Below, one piece after another: positions 43,572-53,880 of a stretch of DNA of 64,000 nucleotides. The notes under the pieces are model-generated. The model saw nothing but the letters and a program-made list of their open reading frames with translations, did not search any database and was not told where the DNA came from. Origin of the DNA: Arthrobacter antioxidans (lineage in GTDB: Bacteria; Actinomycetota; Actinomycetes; Actinomycetales; Micrococcaceae); contig NZ_CP095501.1 in the NCBI RefSeq assembly GCF_023100725.1, positions 1,612,001-1,676,000 of the forward strand, written 5' to 3'. How positions within the stretch are numbered: position 1 is the first letter of the stretch; the number at the start of each line of letters is the position of its first letter. The position numbers and the translations under genes are program-made.

Positions 43572-44417
43572 ATGCTCCGTGTAGCAGTCCCCAACAAGGG
43601 CGCCCTCTCCGAGGCCGCCTCGTCCATGCTCGCCGAGGCCGGTTACCGCCAGCGCCGCGATTCCCGCGAACTGGTGCTCGTCGACCCCGAGAACGAGATC
43701 GAGTTCTTCTTCCTGCGCCCGCGCGACATCGCGGTGTACGTGGGCTCGGGGACCCTCGACGTCGGCATCACCGGCCGCGACCTCTTCCTCGACGCCCAGG
43801 TGGAGGCCGAGGAGCTCATGCAGCTCGGCTTCGGCGCCTCCACCTTCCGGTTCGCCGGCCCCGTGGGGGACTTCTCCTCGCTCGAGGAGCTCGAGGGCCG
43901 GCGCCTGGCGACCAGCTACGAGGGCCTCCTGAACGACTACCTCGCCGCGCGCGGCATCACCGCATCGGTGGTTCGACTCGACGGCGCCGTCGAGTCCTCC
44001 GTACGCCTCGGCGTGGCCGACGCCATCGCCGACGTCGTCGAGACCGGCAGCACGCTCCGCGCCGCCGGCATGGAGATCTTCGGCGAGCCCATCCTGCAGA
44101 GCGAGGCCGTGCTGATCGGCCGGGCCGGCGCCGAGGCACCCGCCGGTCTCGACGTGCTGCTGCGGCGCCTGCAGGGCGTCCTCGTGGCGCGCCAGTACGT
44201 GATGATGGACTACGACATCCGCAAGCACCTCGTGGACGAGGCCGCCGCCCTGACGCCCGGCCTCGAATCCCCGACAATCTCGCCCCTCCGCGACTCCGAA
44301 TGGGTGGCCGTCCGCTCCATGGTCAAGCGCCACCAGACCAACCGGGTCATGGACGAGCTGTACGAGCTCGGCGCGCGCGCCATCCTCGTCAGCACCATCC
44401 ACGCCTGCCGGATCTAG
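43572..44417 (+). CDS. hisG: ATP phosphoribosyltransferase, long form
   Basis: A 281-residue HisG of the long (HisGL) class, catalysing the first committed step of histidine synthesis, ATP + PRPP to PR-ATP. The N-terminal LRVAVPNKGALSEAASSML and the PRPP signature region AIADVVETGSTLRAAGM are canonical. The C-terminal 75 residues (from about 205) form the regulatory domain for histidine feedback inhibition, so no HisZ partner is needed. Confidence 0.96.
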   Translation: MLRVAVPNKGALSEAASSMLAEAGYRQRRDSRELVLVDPENEIEFFFLRPRDIAVYVGSGTLDVGITGRDLFLDAQVEAEELMQLGFGASTFRFAGPVGDFSSLEELEGRRLATSYEGLLNDYLAARGITASVVRLDGAVESSVRLGVADAIADVVETGSTLRAAGMEIFGEPILQSEAVLIGRAGAEAPAGLDVLLRRLQGVLVARQYVMMDYDIRKHLVDEAAALTPGLESPTISPLRDSEWVAVRSMVKRHQTNRVMDELYELGARAILVSTIHACRI

Positions 44418-44429
44418 GGAGGGGCAGCC

Positions 44430-45200
44430 ATGACCGTCGCAGTCCGCGTCATCCCCTGCCTCGACGTCGACGCCGGGCGCGTGGTGAAGGGCATCAACTT
44501 CGAGGACCTGCGCGACGCCGGAGATCCCGTGGAGCTCGCGCACCGCTACGACCGCGCAGGCGCCGACGAACTCACCTTCCTCGACGTCACCGCGTCCTCG
44601 GGCAACCGCGAGACCACGCTCGACGTCGTCGCCCGCACCGCGGAGGAGGTCTTCATCCCGCTCACCGTGGGCGGGGGCGTCCGTGAGATCTCCGACGTCG
44701 ACCGCCTCCTGCGCTTCGGCGCGGACAAGGCCTCCATCAACACCGCCGCCGTGGCCCGCCCTTCCGTGATCGACGAGATCACCGGGCACTTCGGCGCGCA
44801 GGTCCTCGTGCTGTCCCTCGACGCACGGCGGACGCGGGACGCGCGCACGCCGTCCGGCTTCGAGGTCACCACGTACGGCGGCCGCAAGGGCACCGGGATC
44901 GATGCCGTGGCCTGGGCGAAGGAGGCCGCGGACCGCGGGGTCGGGGAGATCCTGCTCAACTCGATCGACGCCGACGGCACCAAGGAGGGCTTCGACCTCG
45001 AGCTCATCCGCGCCGTGCGGGCCGCCGTCGGGGTGCCCCTGATCGCCTCGGGCGGCGCGGGCAAGCCGGAACACTTCCCGCCGGCCGTGGCGGCCGGCGC
45101 CGACGCGGTGCTCGCGGCCTCGGTCTTCCACTTCGGTCCGGTGGACGCGATCGCACAGGTGAAGGCGGCCATCCGCGCGGCAGGCTTCCCGGTCCGCTAG
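44430..45200 (+). CDS. hisF: imidazole glycerol phosphate synthase cyclase subunit
   Basis: A 256-residue TIM barrel that uses ammonia from HisH to convert PRFAR to imidazole glycerol phosphate and AICAR. The catalytic Asp12 is in [15 protein letters not shown], and a second Asp is in [28 protein letters not shown] and [12 protein letters not shown] hold the two phosphate-binding loops. It lies 12 bp after hisG. HisH and HisA are not in the window. Confidence 0.96.
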   Translation: MTVAVRVIPCLDVDAGRVVKGINFEDLRDAGDPVELAHRYDRAGADELTFLDVTASSGNRETTLDVVARTAEEVFIPLTVGGGVREISDVDRLLRFGADKASINTAAVARPSVIDEITGHFGAQVLVLSLDARRTRDARTPSGFEVTTYGGRKGTGIDAVAWAKEAADRGVGEILLNSIDADGTKEGFDLELIRAVRAAVGVPLIASGGAGKPEHFPPAVAAGADAVLAASVFHFGPVDAIAQVKAAIRAAGFPVR

Positions 45201-45233
45201 GACCACCGGGATCGGGGATGCCCGGCTTCGGGG

Positions 45234-45875
45234 TCAGATGCCGACGTCGGCGCTCTGGAGCAGGGCGACGGCGTCGGGCTGGCCCTCGTAGGTGACCAGG
45301 GCCTGGGCGCGCCCGTGCGCGTGCAGGAGCAGCTCACCCGGATCGCCGACGATCGCCACGGACACGGGGGCGCGCTTGGCGACGTGGCGGGGCCCATCGG
45401 GGCACACCAGGACGATCCCCAGGTCCACGCCCCGGTAGAGGTACGCCGCGCGCTTGACGAGCTCCTCCCAGAGGGCGTTCGCGTACTCCACGTCGAGGGC
45501 CCGCGGCGCCCAGCGCGTCGTCGCGCGGCGGACGTCCTCGGTGTGCACGAAGTACTCGATGAGGTTGGCGCTGCGGTCGATCGCGCCGATGCGCATCGGC
45601 GACAGGGCGGGCGGACCGGCCAGGAAGCGGTTCACGAGGGCCTCGTAGGCCGCCGGCGACGCCGCCCGTTCCGCCGTCTCGCGGGTGGCACGCTCGGTCG
45701 CGGGGGCGAGCTTCCGGATCACCATGCCGAAACCCAGGGCGGGCCGGTGCTCCCGGAGGTAGAGGTGCGCGGCGAGGTCGCGTGTCTGCCACCCCTCACA
45801 CAGGGTGGGGGCGTCGGGGCCGGCGGCAAGAAGCGTCTCGGCCAGGACCTCGCGGGACGGGGTTACGTAGCGCAT
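45234..45875 (-). CDS. TIGR03085-type metal-binding protein (MDMPI/DinB fold)
   Basis: A 213-residue protein of an actinobacterial family with the mycothiol-dependent maleylpyruvate isomerase/DinB fold. The N-terminal helix bundle has TLCEGWQTRDLAAHLYLREH, with the His pair expected to bind a divalent metal, and FVHTEDVRRATTRW supplies the third ligand region. Function is unknown; a mycothiol-linked role is possible from the fold. The start ATG 45875 (MRYVTPSREV) follows a TAGTTT -10 by 8 nt, so it is probably leaderless. It sits between hisF and hisI, divergent from hisI. Confidence 0.8.
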   Translation of the reverse strand: MRYVTPSREVLAETLLAAGPDAPTLCEGWQTRDLAAHLYLREHRPALGFGMVIRKLAPATERATRETAERAASPAAYEALVNRFLAGPPALSPMRIGAIDRSANLIEYFVHTEDVRRATTRWAPRALDVEYANALWEELVKRAAYLYRGVDLGIVLVCPDGPRHVAKRAPVSVAIVGDPGELLLHAHGRAQALVTYEGQPDAVALLQSADVGI

Positions 45876-45883
45876 CACTGCTG

Positions 45884-45889
45884 AAACTA
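45884..45889 (-). promoter_or_regulatory. -10 element TAGTTT of the MDMPI-fold gene
   Basis: TAGTTT on the minus strand ends 8 nt before ATG 45875. Confidence 0.45.
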
Positions 45890-45944
45890 GCATGACGGGC
45901 CCGGTCGGGGGCAGGCCCCGCCCGTGCTCCCGCGTGGTCCGCAC

Positions 45945-45950
45945 TAGAAT
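45945..45950 (+). promoter_or_regulatory. -10 element TAGAAT of hisI-trpE
   Basis: TAGAAT ends 8 nt before ATG 45959 and 5 nt before GTG 45956, so a leaderless transcript is expected. It would drive hisI and the trp genes behind it. Confidence 0.55.
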
Positions 45951-45958
45951 CAGGGGTG

Positions 45959-46399
45959 ATGCTCCCCTCCACTTCCTCCCCGGACCATGCCGTCCCCTCC
46001 GCCGACCCCGGCTCCGAGGGCGACGGCCCCGCCCTCGACCCGGCGATCGCCCGCGCCCTCAAGAAGGACGACGCCGGGCTCGTCGCCGCCGTCGTCCAGC
46101 AGTACGACACGCTCGAGGTCCTGATGCTCGGGTGGATGGACGAGGAGGCGCTGCGGCGGACCCTGACCACGGGCCGCGTCACGTTCTACTCGCGATCCCG
46201 CGCCGAGTACTGGCGGAAGGGCGACACCTCCGGGCACCGGCAGTGGGTCAGGGGCGTGGCCCTCGACTGCGACGGCGACGCCCTGCTCGTGACGGTGGAC
46301 CAGGAGGGCGCGGCCTGCCACACCGGCACGCGCACGTGCTTCGACGGCCGGGCACTGCCCGCCGAGACCGCCCACCGCCCCGACCCCGAAGGACTCTGA
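45959..46399 (+). CDS. hisI: phosphoribosyl-AMP cyclohydrolase
   Basis: A 146-residue enzyme for step three of histidine synthesis, opening the adenine ring of PR-AMP. Metal-binding residues are in [17 protein letters not shown] and ACHTGTRTC, and the core motif is [14 protein letters not shown]...[19 protein letters not shown]. The first 28 residues are an acidic extension. GTG 45956, one codon earlier, is an alternative start. It is 3 bp from trpE, linking histidine and tryptophan synthesis in one transcript, as in Mycobacterium. Confidence 0.95.
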   Translation: MLPSTSSPDHAVPSADPGSEGDGPALDPAIARALKKDDAGLVAAVVQQYDTLEVLMLGWMDEEALRRTLTTGRVTFYSRSRAEYWRKGDTSGHRQWVRGVALDCDGDALLVTVDQEGAACHTGTRTCFDGRALPAETAHRPDPEGL

Positions 46400-46402
46400 C
46401 CC

Positions 46403-47956
46403 ATGCAGCACCTGGGCACGATCAGCCCCACCCTCGAGGAGTTCCGCGCGCTGGCCCGGGCCCGCCGCGTGGTGCCCGTGCACCTGACGGTCCTCGCGGA
46501 CGCGCACACGCCGATCGGCGTCTACCGCAAGCTCGCCGCCGGGCAGCCCGGCACGTTCCTCATGGAGTCCGCTGCCGTCGGCGGTGTCTGGTCGCGGTAC
46601 TCCTTCATCGGCTCGCACTCGCGCGCCACCCTGACCTCACGGGACGGGCAGGCGCACTGGCTGGGCGAACCCCCCGCCGGCGTCCCCGTGGACGGGAACC
46701 CCGTCGAGGCCCTGCGCCTCACGGTCGAGGCACTGCGGACCGAGCGGTTCGAGGACCTCCCGCCGTTCACGTCCGGGATGGTCGGCTTCGTGGGGTGGGA
46801 GGCCGTCCGGCACTGGGAGCGGCTCACCAGCCCCCCGGAGGACGATCTCCTCCTGCCCGAGCTCGCCATGTGCCTGGTGTCCGACCTCGCCATCCACGAC
46901 AACTCCGCGGGCTCCCTCACCCTCGTCGCCAACGCGATCAACTTCGACAACACCGACGAGCGCGTCGACGAGGCCTGGCACGACGCCGTCGCGCGCATCC
47001 AGGGCATGCTCGCGAAGCTCGTCGCGCCCACCGAGCTCGCCGTCTCCGTGATGGCGGCCGACGCCCCCGGCGCCGAGGCGTCGACGGACCGCGTCCGCGA
47101 ATCGTGGTTCGAACCCGACTACCTCACGGCGATCGAGCGCGGCAAGCAGGCCATCGTCGACGGCGACGTCTTCCAGGTGGTCATCAGCCGACGCTTCGAG
47201 ATCGAGTGCGACGCCTCCGCACTGGACGTCTACCGGATCCTGCGCACCACGAACCCCAGCCCCTACATGTACCTGTTCAGCCTCGAGGACGCCGACGGGA
47301 GAGGCTACTCGATCGTGGGCAGCTCGCCCGAGGCCCTCGTCACGGTGACCGGAGACGAGGTCATCACCCATCCCATCGCCGGCTCGCGGCCCCGCGGGAG
47401 GACCACGGAGGAGGACCGCGACCTCGCCGTGGAACTCCGCGCCGACACCAAGGAGATGGCCGAGCACCTCATGCTCGTCGACCTCGCCCGCAACGACCTC
47501 TCCAAGGTGTGCACCCCGGGCAGCGTCGACGTCACACAGTTCATGGAGGTGGAGAAGTTCAGCCACATCATGCACCTCGTGTCCACGGTGGTCGGGCGGC
47601 TCTCGCCGTCGAAGAGCGCCTACGACGTCCTAGCGGCCACCTTCCCGGCCGGCACGCTCTCCGGAGCACCGAAGCCGAGGGCCCTGCGCCTCATCGACGA
47701 GGTGGAACCGCACCGGCGCGGCATCTACGGCGGGGTGGTGGGCTACCTGGACTTCGCGGGCGACATGGACATGGCCATCGCCATCCGCTCGGCGCTCCTG
47801 CGCGACGGCAGGGCGTACGTGCAGGCCGGCGGCGGCATCGTCGCCGACTCCGTGCTCGAGGCCGAAGCGCTCGAGACGGTCAACAAGGCGGCGGCACCGC
47901 TCCGGGCGGCCCTGACCGCGGCCGCCCTGCGCCCGGCGACGGCGGACCTGTCGTGA
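46403..47956 (+). CDS. trpE: anthranilate synthase component I
   Basis: A 517-residue chorismate-using enzyme, producing anthranilate with ammonia from the TrpG glutaminase (not in the window). The N-terminal feedback region and the C-terminal catalytic core are complete: HPIAGSRPRGRTTEEDRDLA, LMLVDLARNDLSKVC, GTLSGAPKPRALRLIDE and YVQAGGGIVADSV. ATG 46403 is 3 bp after hisI, with GAAGGA inside the hisI end. It overlaps the next membrane-protein gene by 4 bp. Confidence 0.96.
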   Translation: MQHLGTISPTLEEFRALARARRVVPVHLTVLADAHTPIGVYRKLAAGQPGTFLMESAAVGGVWSRYSFIGSHSRATLTSRDGQAHWLGEPPAGVPVDGNPVEALRLTVEALRTERFEDLPPFTSGMVGFVGWEAVRHWERLTSPPEDDLLLPELAMCLVSDLAIHDNSAGSLTLVANAINFDNTDERVDEAWHDAVARIQGMLAKLVAPTELAVSVMAADAPGAEASTDRVRESWFEPDYLTAIERGKQAIVDGDVFQVVISRRFEIECDASALDVYRILRTTNPSPYMYLFSLEDADGRGYSIVGSSPEALVTVTGDEVITHPIAGSRPRGRTTEEDRDLAVELRADTKEMAEHLMLVDLARNDLSKVCTPGSVDVTQFMEVEKFSHIMHLVSTVVGRLSPSKSAYDVLAATFPAGTLSGAPKPRALRLIDEVEPHRRGIYGGVVGYLDFAGDMDMAIAIRSALLRDGRAYVQAGGGIVADSVLEAEALETVNKAAAPLRAALTAAALRPATADLS

Positions 47957-48816
47957 GCGCCGCCGGTCGCCCCGCCGCGGGTCGCCCCGCCGCGGGTCGC
48001 TTCACGCGTCGCGGCGTCGTCGTGCTGGGAATCGTGGTGCTCGCGCTGCTCGCCTTCGGGGCGACGACGCAGACCTGGCTCACGGTGCGCCTGCCCCAGG
48101 ACGCCGTCCAGACCCCCGACCTCGCCATCGCCGGCAGCGATGCGGCGACGCCCGTGACGGCGTTCGCCCTCGTGGCACTGGCCGCGGCCCTCGCCGTCTC
48201 GATCGCAGGGCGCGTGGCCCGCTGGATCATCGCCGTCATCCTCGTGCTCTCCGGGGTAGGGATCACGATGTCCAGCGCTGCGGTGGCCCTCGATCCCTCC
48301 TCGGCCGCCGAGCCGGCCATCGGGACGGCGATCGGCGTCAGCGGCCTCGCCGGCGCCGACGCGGTCCCCACGGCGATGCCCTGGGTCGCCGCCGCGGCCG
48401 GGGTCCTCCTCGTGCTCGCGGCCGCCTGGGTGGTGCTCGCCGGGCGCACCTGGGGCATCAACCGGCGGTACGACGCCGGTGCGTCCCGCACGGCCCACGC
48501 CTCGCCGGAACGCGCGCCGGCGGACGCACCCGCGCCGTCGACGGGCGATGTGCCGCCCGGCGTCGTGCCCGACGACGCGCGGGCGGACGCCGACGCGGAC
48601 GCCCCCACCGCACCGCCGGGGGGCGCCCCGGACGCCGCCGTGAACCCGACCATGGATCCCGGCCCCGCACCCGATGCCGAGTCGGGCTCCACGACCGACG
48701 AGCCGGCCCCCGACCCGGACGGGCGGCGGTCGGCGCAGCAGGCGCGGGGGAGCGCCCACGCCGACGAGATCGACAGCTGGGACGAGCTCTCGCGCGGCAA
48801 CGACCCGACGCGCTGA
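47953..48816 (+). CDS. Trp operon-associated membrane protein
   Basis: A 287-residue member of the tryptophan-region conserved membrane protein family (Trp_oprn_chp; the equivalent of Rv1610 between trpE and trpC). About four transmembrane helices lie in residues 20-170, the first being GVVVLGIVVLALLAFGATTQ followed by TWLTV. Residues 175-287 form a disordered Pro/Ala/Asp-rich cytosolic tail. The N-terminus is a short GRPAA repeat. Function is not established. Translation is coupled to trpE by a GTGA overlap. Confidence 0.88.
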   Translation: MSAAGRPAAGRPAAGRFTRRGVVVLGIVVLALLAFGATTQTWLTVRLPQDAVQTPDLAIAGSDAATPVTAFALVALAAALAVSIAGRVARWIIAVILVLSGVGITMSSAAVALDPSSAAEPAIGTAIGVSGLAGADAVPTAMPWVAAAAGVLLVLAAAWVVLAGRTWGINRRYDAGASRTAHASPERAPADAPAPSTGDVPPGVVPDDARADADADAPTAPPGGAPDAAVNPTMDPGPAPDAESGSTTDEPAPDPDGRRSAQQARGSAHADEIDSWDELSRGNDPTR

Positions 48817-48923
48817 CCGGGAGCCCCGGCCGCGCGGGCCGGCCCTGCCGGAGCCCGCCGCGTACCGCCGCCCCGCCCCATCAATGGCAGAATGGGAGAC
48901 GACCCGTTCGAAGGAGATTACCC

Positions 48924-49229
48924 ATGGCATCCGAGACCAGCGCCAGCGCCACCCGCAACACCCCGGCGACCCACGCCCAGATGGGTGACGAGACGATCGG
49001 CCACGGCAACAGCCCCGCCGCGTGGACCTGCGTGCTGATCATGCTGGTGGGTGCGGCGATCGCCTCCTTCGCCTACATCCTCGCGAGCACCGAGGGCAAC
49101 CACGACTTCGGCACCCTCCTGTTTTGGGGCGGCATCGGCGTCATGTTCGTCGGCCTGATCGTCGGTTTCATCATGCGCAAGATCGGCTACGGCGTCGGTG
49201 GATCGAAGCTCAAGAACAACGGCCACTAG
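48924..49229 (+). CDS. HGxxPAAW motif small membrane protein
   Basis: A 101-residue protein with the family-defining HGNSPAAWT motif, followed directly by two transmembrane helices (VLIMLVGAAIASFAYILAS and LLFWGGIGVMFVGLIVGFIM). This small family is typical of actinobacterial trp operons; no function is known. ATG 48924 follows GAAGGAGA. Its TAG is immediately followed by the trpC ATG with no spacer. Confidence 0.9.
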   Translation: MASETSASATRNTPATHAQMGDETIGHGNSPAAWTCVLIMLVGAAIASFAYILASTEGNHDFGTLLFWGGIGVMFVGLIVGFIMRKIGYGVGGSKLKNNGH

Positions 49230-50057
49230 ATGACGGTCCTCGACGACATCATCGACGGCGTCCGCGAGGACCTCGCGGAGCGCCGACGCGCGCTGCCGCT
49301 CGACGACGTGCGCACGGCCGCCCTCGCAGCCCCCGCGCCGCTCGATGCGTTCGAGGCCCTCGGGGCCGGACACGGCGGAGCCGTGGCGGTCATCGCCGAG
49401 GTGAAACGCAGCAGTCCGTCCAAGGGAGCCCTCGCTGACATCGCGGACCCGGCCGCCCTGGCCGCCCGCTACGAGCAGGGGGGCGCGGCCGTCATCTCCG
49501 TGCTGACCGAGCAGCGGCGCTTCGGCGGATCGCTCGCCGACCTCGACGCCGTCCGCTCGGCGGTGGCCCTCCCCGTGCTCCGCAAGGATTTCACGGTGGA
49601 CGAGTACCAGATCTGGGAGGCGCGCGCCCACGGCGCCGACGTCGTCCTGCTCATCGTCGCGGCACTCACCGACGAGGAGCTGGGCACGTTCCTCGCGCTC
49701 ACTGCGGAACTCGGGATGCACGCGATCGTCGAGACGCACACCGCCGACGAGGTGCGCCGGGCCGTGGCCGCCGGTGCCGCGATCATCGGCGTCAACGTGC
49801 GCAACCTGAAGACCCTGGACCTCCACCGCGGCGTCTTCGCGGAACTGGCGCACCTCATCCCGTCCGGGACGGTCGTCATCGCCGAATCGGGTGTCCGTGA
49901 CGCCTCCGACGTCGCCGACTACGCTGCCGGCGGGGCGCACGCCGTCCTGGTGGGGGAGGCACTGGTCCGCCACAGCGACCCCGCGGCGACCATCGACGAG
50001 TTCATGCGCGCCGGCCGGGACGCGTGGCGGGCCATGGACACGCCGGCACACGGCTGA
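49230..50057 (+). CDS. trpC: indole-3-glycerol phosphate synthase
   Basis: A 275-residue TIM-barrel enzyme, cyclising CdRP to indole-3-glycerol phosphate. Catalytic segments are [15 protein letters not shown] (Glu and Lys), [14 protein letters not shown] (Lys), VNVRNLKTL and IAESGV. It starts directly after the HGxxPAAW gene stop. TrpF is not fused; in Actinobacteria that step is usually done by PriA (HisA). Confidence 0.96.
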   Translation: MTVLDDIIDGVREDLAERRRALPLDDVRTAALAAPAPLDAFEALGAGHGGAVAVIAEVKRSSPSKGALADIADPAALAARYEQGGAAVISVLTEQRRFGGSLADLDAVRSAVALPVLRKDFTVDEYQIWEARAHGADVVLLIVAALTDEELGTFLALTAELGMHAIVETHTADEVRRAVAAGAAIIGVNVRNLKTLDLHRGVFAELAHLIPSGTVVIAESGVRDASDVADYAAGGAHAVLVGEALVRHSDPAATIDEFMRAGRDAWRAMDTPAHG

Positions 50058-50113
50058 CGGATCACCACGGGCCGGATCTCCGCCGGTCGCAGCGGGCCCG
50101 GCAGGGCCTGGCA

Positions 50114-50134
50114 GCCGGGGCGCCGAGCCCCGGC
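50114..50134 (+). other. short hairpin in the trpC-trpB gap
   Basis: An 8-bp perfect stem (50114-50121 with 50127-50134) with a 5-nt loop lies in the 177-bp trpC-trpB gap. It could be a partial terminator or processing site. No leader peptide with Trp codons precedes it, so classical attenuation is unlikely. The rest of the gap shows no gene. Confidence 0.4.
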
Positions 50135-50234
50135 GGGACAGCGAGCAGTACACGGACCGGCCACCCCCGGTCCGCCAGGGACCCGGCGGCACCGACGGCC
50201 GAGTCAGGACCAACAGGACAGGAACGCTGAAGTC

Positions 50235-51595
<1,361 letters not shown>

Positions 51596-51599
<4 letters not shown>

Positions 51600-52432
51600 C
51601 CACGCATCCCGCCACTGCCCCCTCGACCGGCCCCGCCACCGGCTCCAAAGCCGCGGCCGCCATCGAGAAGGCGCGCCGCGAAGGCCGCGCCGCCCTCATC
51701 GGCTACCTGCCCGCCGGTTTCCCCGACGTCCAGACCACCATCGACGCCGGCATCGCCATGGCGAAGAACGGCGTGGACCTCATCGAGATCGGGATCCCGT
51801 ACTCGGACCCGGTCATGGACGGGCACGTCATCCAGGAGGCGACGGTCGAGGCGCTGGCCAACGGCTTCACCGTCCCGCGGATCTTCGACGTCGTCGCCGG
51901 CATCACGAGTGCCACCGACGCCGCCGTCCTCGTCATGACCTACTGGAACCCCGTCATGCGCATGGGTGTCCGCGACTTCGCCGAGCGCCTCGCAGCAGCG
52001 GGTGGCGCCGGGCTCATCACCCCGGACCTCATCCCCGACGAGGCCTCCGAATGGCTCGAGGCCTCCGACGAATTCGGCCTCGACCGCGTGTTCCTCGTGG
52101 CGCCGTCCACCTCCCCGCAGCGCATGCAGGCCACCGTCGACGCCAGCAGGGGATTCGTCTACGCCGTGTCGGTGATGGGCGTGACCGGTGCGAGGACCTC
52201 GGTCGGTGCCGCCGCCCGGGCCGTCGTCGATGCCGCGCATGCCGCCGGAGCCGAGCGGGTCTGTGTGGGGCTCGGGGTCTCGTCCTCCGCCCAGGTCCGT
52301 GAGATCGGCGCGTACTCCGACGGTGTGATCGTGGGCACCGCCCTCGTCGCCGCCCTGCGCGACGGCGGAGTGGACGCCGTCGCCGAGCTCACGCGTGAAC
52401 TCAGCACCGGCACGGGCAAGGCGACCGCGTGA
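51596..52432 (+). CDS. trpA: tryptophan synthase alpha subunit
   Basis: A 278-residue TIM barrel that cleaves indole-3-glycerol phosphate to indole, channelled to TrpB. Catalytic Glu64 and Asp75 are in [15 protein letters not shown], and the phosphate-binding loop is [14 protein letters not shown] 51596 overlaps the trpB stop (GTGA), and its own stop overlaps the lgt start in the same way. Confidence 0.96.
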
Positions 52433-53544
52433 TCGGCGGGAGCCTCGCCGCGTCGATCCCCAGCCCGCCGGCGGAATGGGCGAGCTTCAGCCTCGGACCC
52501 GTCACCGTCCACGCGTACGCCCTGTGCATCCTCGCCGGCATCATCCTGGCGCTCCTCCTCACGCAGAAGCGGTTCGTCTCCTTCGGCGGCCACGCGGACA
52601 CGGTCTGGGACATCGCCATCTGGGCCATCCCGTTCGGCATCGTCGGCGGGCGGCTCTACCATGTGTTCTCCTCCCCGGACGCCTACTTCGGCCCGGACGG
52701 GGACATCGCGCGCATCCCGCAGATCTGGCAGGGCGGCCTCGGCATCTGGGGCGCGATCGCCCTCGGCGCGGTCGGTGCCTGGATCGGCGCCCGGCGCGCG
52801 GGAGTGAAACTCTCAGCCTTCGCCGACGCCGCCGCGCCCGGGGTGCTGCTCGCCCAGGCCATCGGACGGCTCGGCAACTGGTTCAACCAGGAGCTCTTCG
52901 GCGCGCCCACCACCCTCCCGTGGGGCCTGGAGATCGATGCCGACAACGCGAACTTCCCGCCCGGCACGGAACCCGGCACGCTGTTCCACCCCACGTTCCT
53001 CTACGAGCTCCTCTGGAACCTCGCCGGCGTTGCCCTGCTGCTGCTGCTCTCGCGGAAGATCACCCTGCGCGGCGGCCGCATGTTCTGGCTCTACGCGGCC
53101 TACTACACGCTCGGTCGCGTCTGGATCGAGGCGCTCCGCATCGACGACGCCGAGATGATCACGCTCTTCGGCGTCACCCAGCGCCTCAACGTGTGGACCA
53201 GCATCGCCGTCTTCCTCGTGTCGGTGGCCGTCCTCATCTACCTGACGGTCAAGCGGGAGCCCGTCGCGGAGCTGGAGGTCTACCTGCCCGGGCGCGAGCC
53301 CGGGCAGGTCGACGCCGTCGAGGCGGACGGCGCCCACGAGGGCGCCGACAGGAGTACCGATCCGAGTGCTGACGGGAGTGCCGACGACGGCGCCGCGACG
53401 GCCGCCGGGACCGGCGACAGCGCAGGGACGACGCCGGGAAAAGGCGCCTCCCGTAACGCTTCAGCCACAGGTGGCCACGCCTCGGACACGGGGCAAAGCG
53501 GGCGGAACGACCGTGGTAATCTGTCCGAAACAGACGGTTCCTGA
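52429..53544 (+). CDS. lgt: prolipoprotein diacylglyceryl transferase
   Basis: A 371-residue membrane enzyme, transferring diacylglycerol from phosphatidylglycerol to the lipobox Cys of prolipoproteins. The signature GRLGNWFNQELFGAPT is present, with about seven helices and the conserved HPTFLYELLWNL. The last 100 residues are a disordered Asp/Ala/Gly-rich cytosolic tail, common in Actinobacteria. GTG 52429 overlaps trpA. A GlnR-like sequence for gltB lies in the last codons. Confidence 0.95.
   Translation: MIGGSLAASIPSPPAEWASFSLGPVTVHAYALCILAGIILALLLTQKRFVSFGGHADTVWDIAIWAIPFGIVGGRLYHVFSSPDAYFGPDGDIARIPQIWQGGLGIWGAIALGAVGAWIGARRAGVKLSAFADAAAPGVLLAQAIGRLGNWFNQELFGAPTTLPWGLEIDADNANFPPGTEPGTLFHPTFLYELLWNLAGVALLLLLSRKITLRGGRMFWLYAAYYTLGRVWIEALRIDDAEMITLFGVTQRLNVWTSIAVFLVSVAVLIYLTVKREPVAELEVYLPGREPGQVDAVEADGAHEGADRSTDPSADGSADDGAATAAGTGDSAGTTPGKGASRNASATGGHASDTGQSGRNDRGNLSETDGS
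53516..53531. promoter_or_regulatory. GlnR-box-like sequence upstream of gltB
   Basis: GTAAT-N6-GAAAC matches the actinobacterial GlnR consensus GTNAC-N6-GNAAC with one mismatch. It lies at the end of lgt, about 350 bp before gltB. Distance and single occurrence make the assignment tentative. Confidence 0.35.
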
Positions 53545-53880
53545 GTAGGCGATCCGCGTACTCGGGCCCCCGCGCAAGCGGAACCGCGGGAGTCGGTCCC
53601 CGATACAGCAGTCCCCGGGCCACCGCCCCTCAAGGACGCAACACCACATCGTTGTGGACTCCAGGTGCGACGGCCGGATCACCCTCCGACCCCGCACCGA
53701 CATCGCCGCCACGGGTGCCTGATGCCCGCAGCAACTGCCCGCCAACAGCGCCGGGCACCACCGGCAGGGGTGCCGGGACTCGAGACACACACGACGGCGA
53801 CCGCTCCCGGACAGCGGCGCCCGCGGGGCCAAAGGCTGTCCCCTCCCGACGCTCCATCATGGGGGAAGGATCCTTATCTG
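53545..53880. other. 336-bp lgt-gltB intergenic region
   Basis: No convincing gene is present; the register open upstream of gltB continues into this region but lacks coding character. It should hold the gltB promoter and leader. The last part includes GGGGGAAGGA (53861-53870), about 10 nt before the gltB ATG, the likely ribosome site. No known riboswitch motif was recognised. Confidence 0.5.

Noticed and set aside
46381..46402. Classical trp attenuator
   Set aside because: Only 3 bp separate hisI and trpE, and no short ORF with consecutive Trp codons precedes trpE or trpB.
50024..50230. Small rightward ORF in the trpC-trpB gap
   Set aside because: It starts inside trpC in another frame and has no coding character; no trpM or leader peptide is recognisable.
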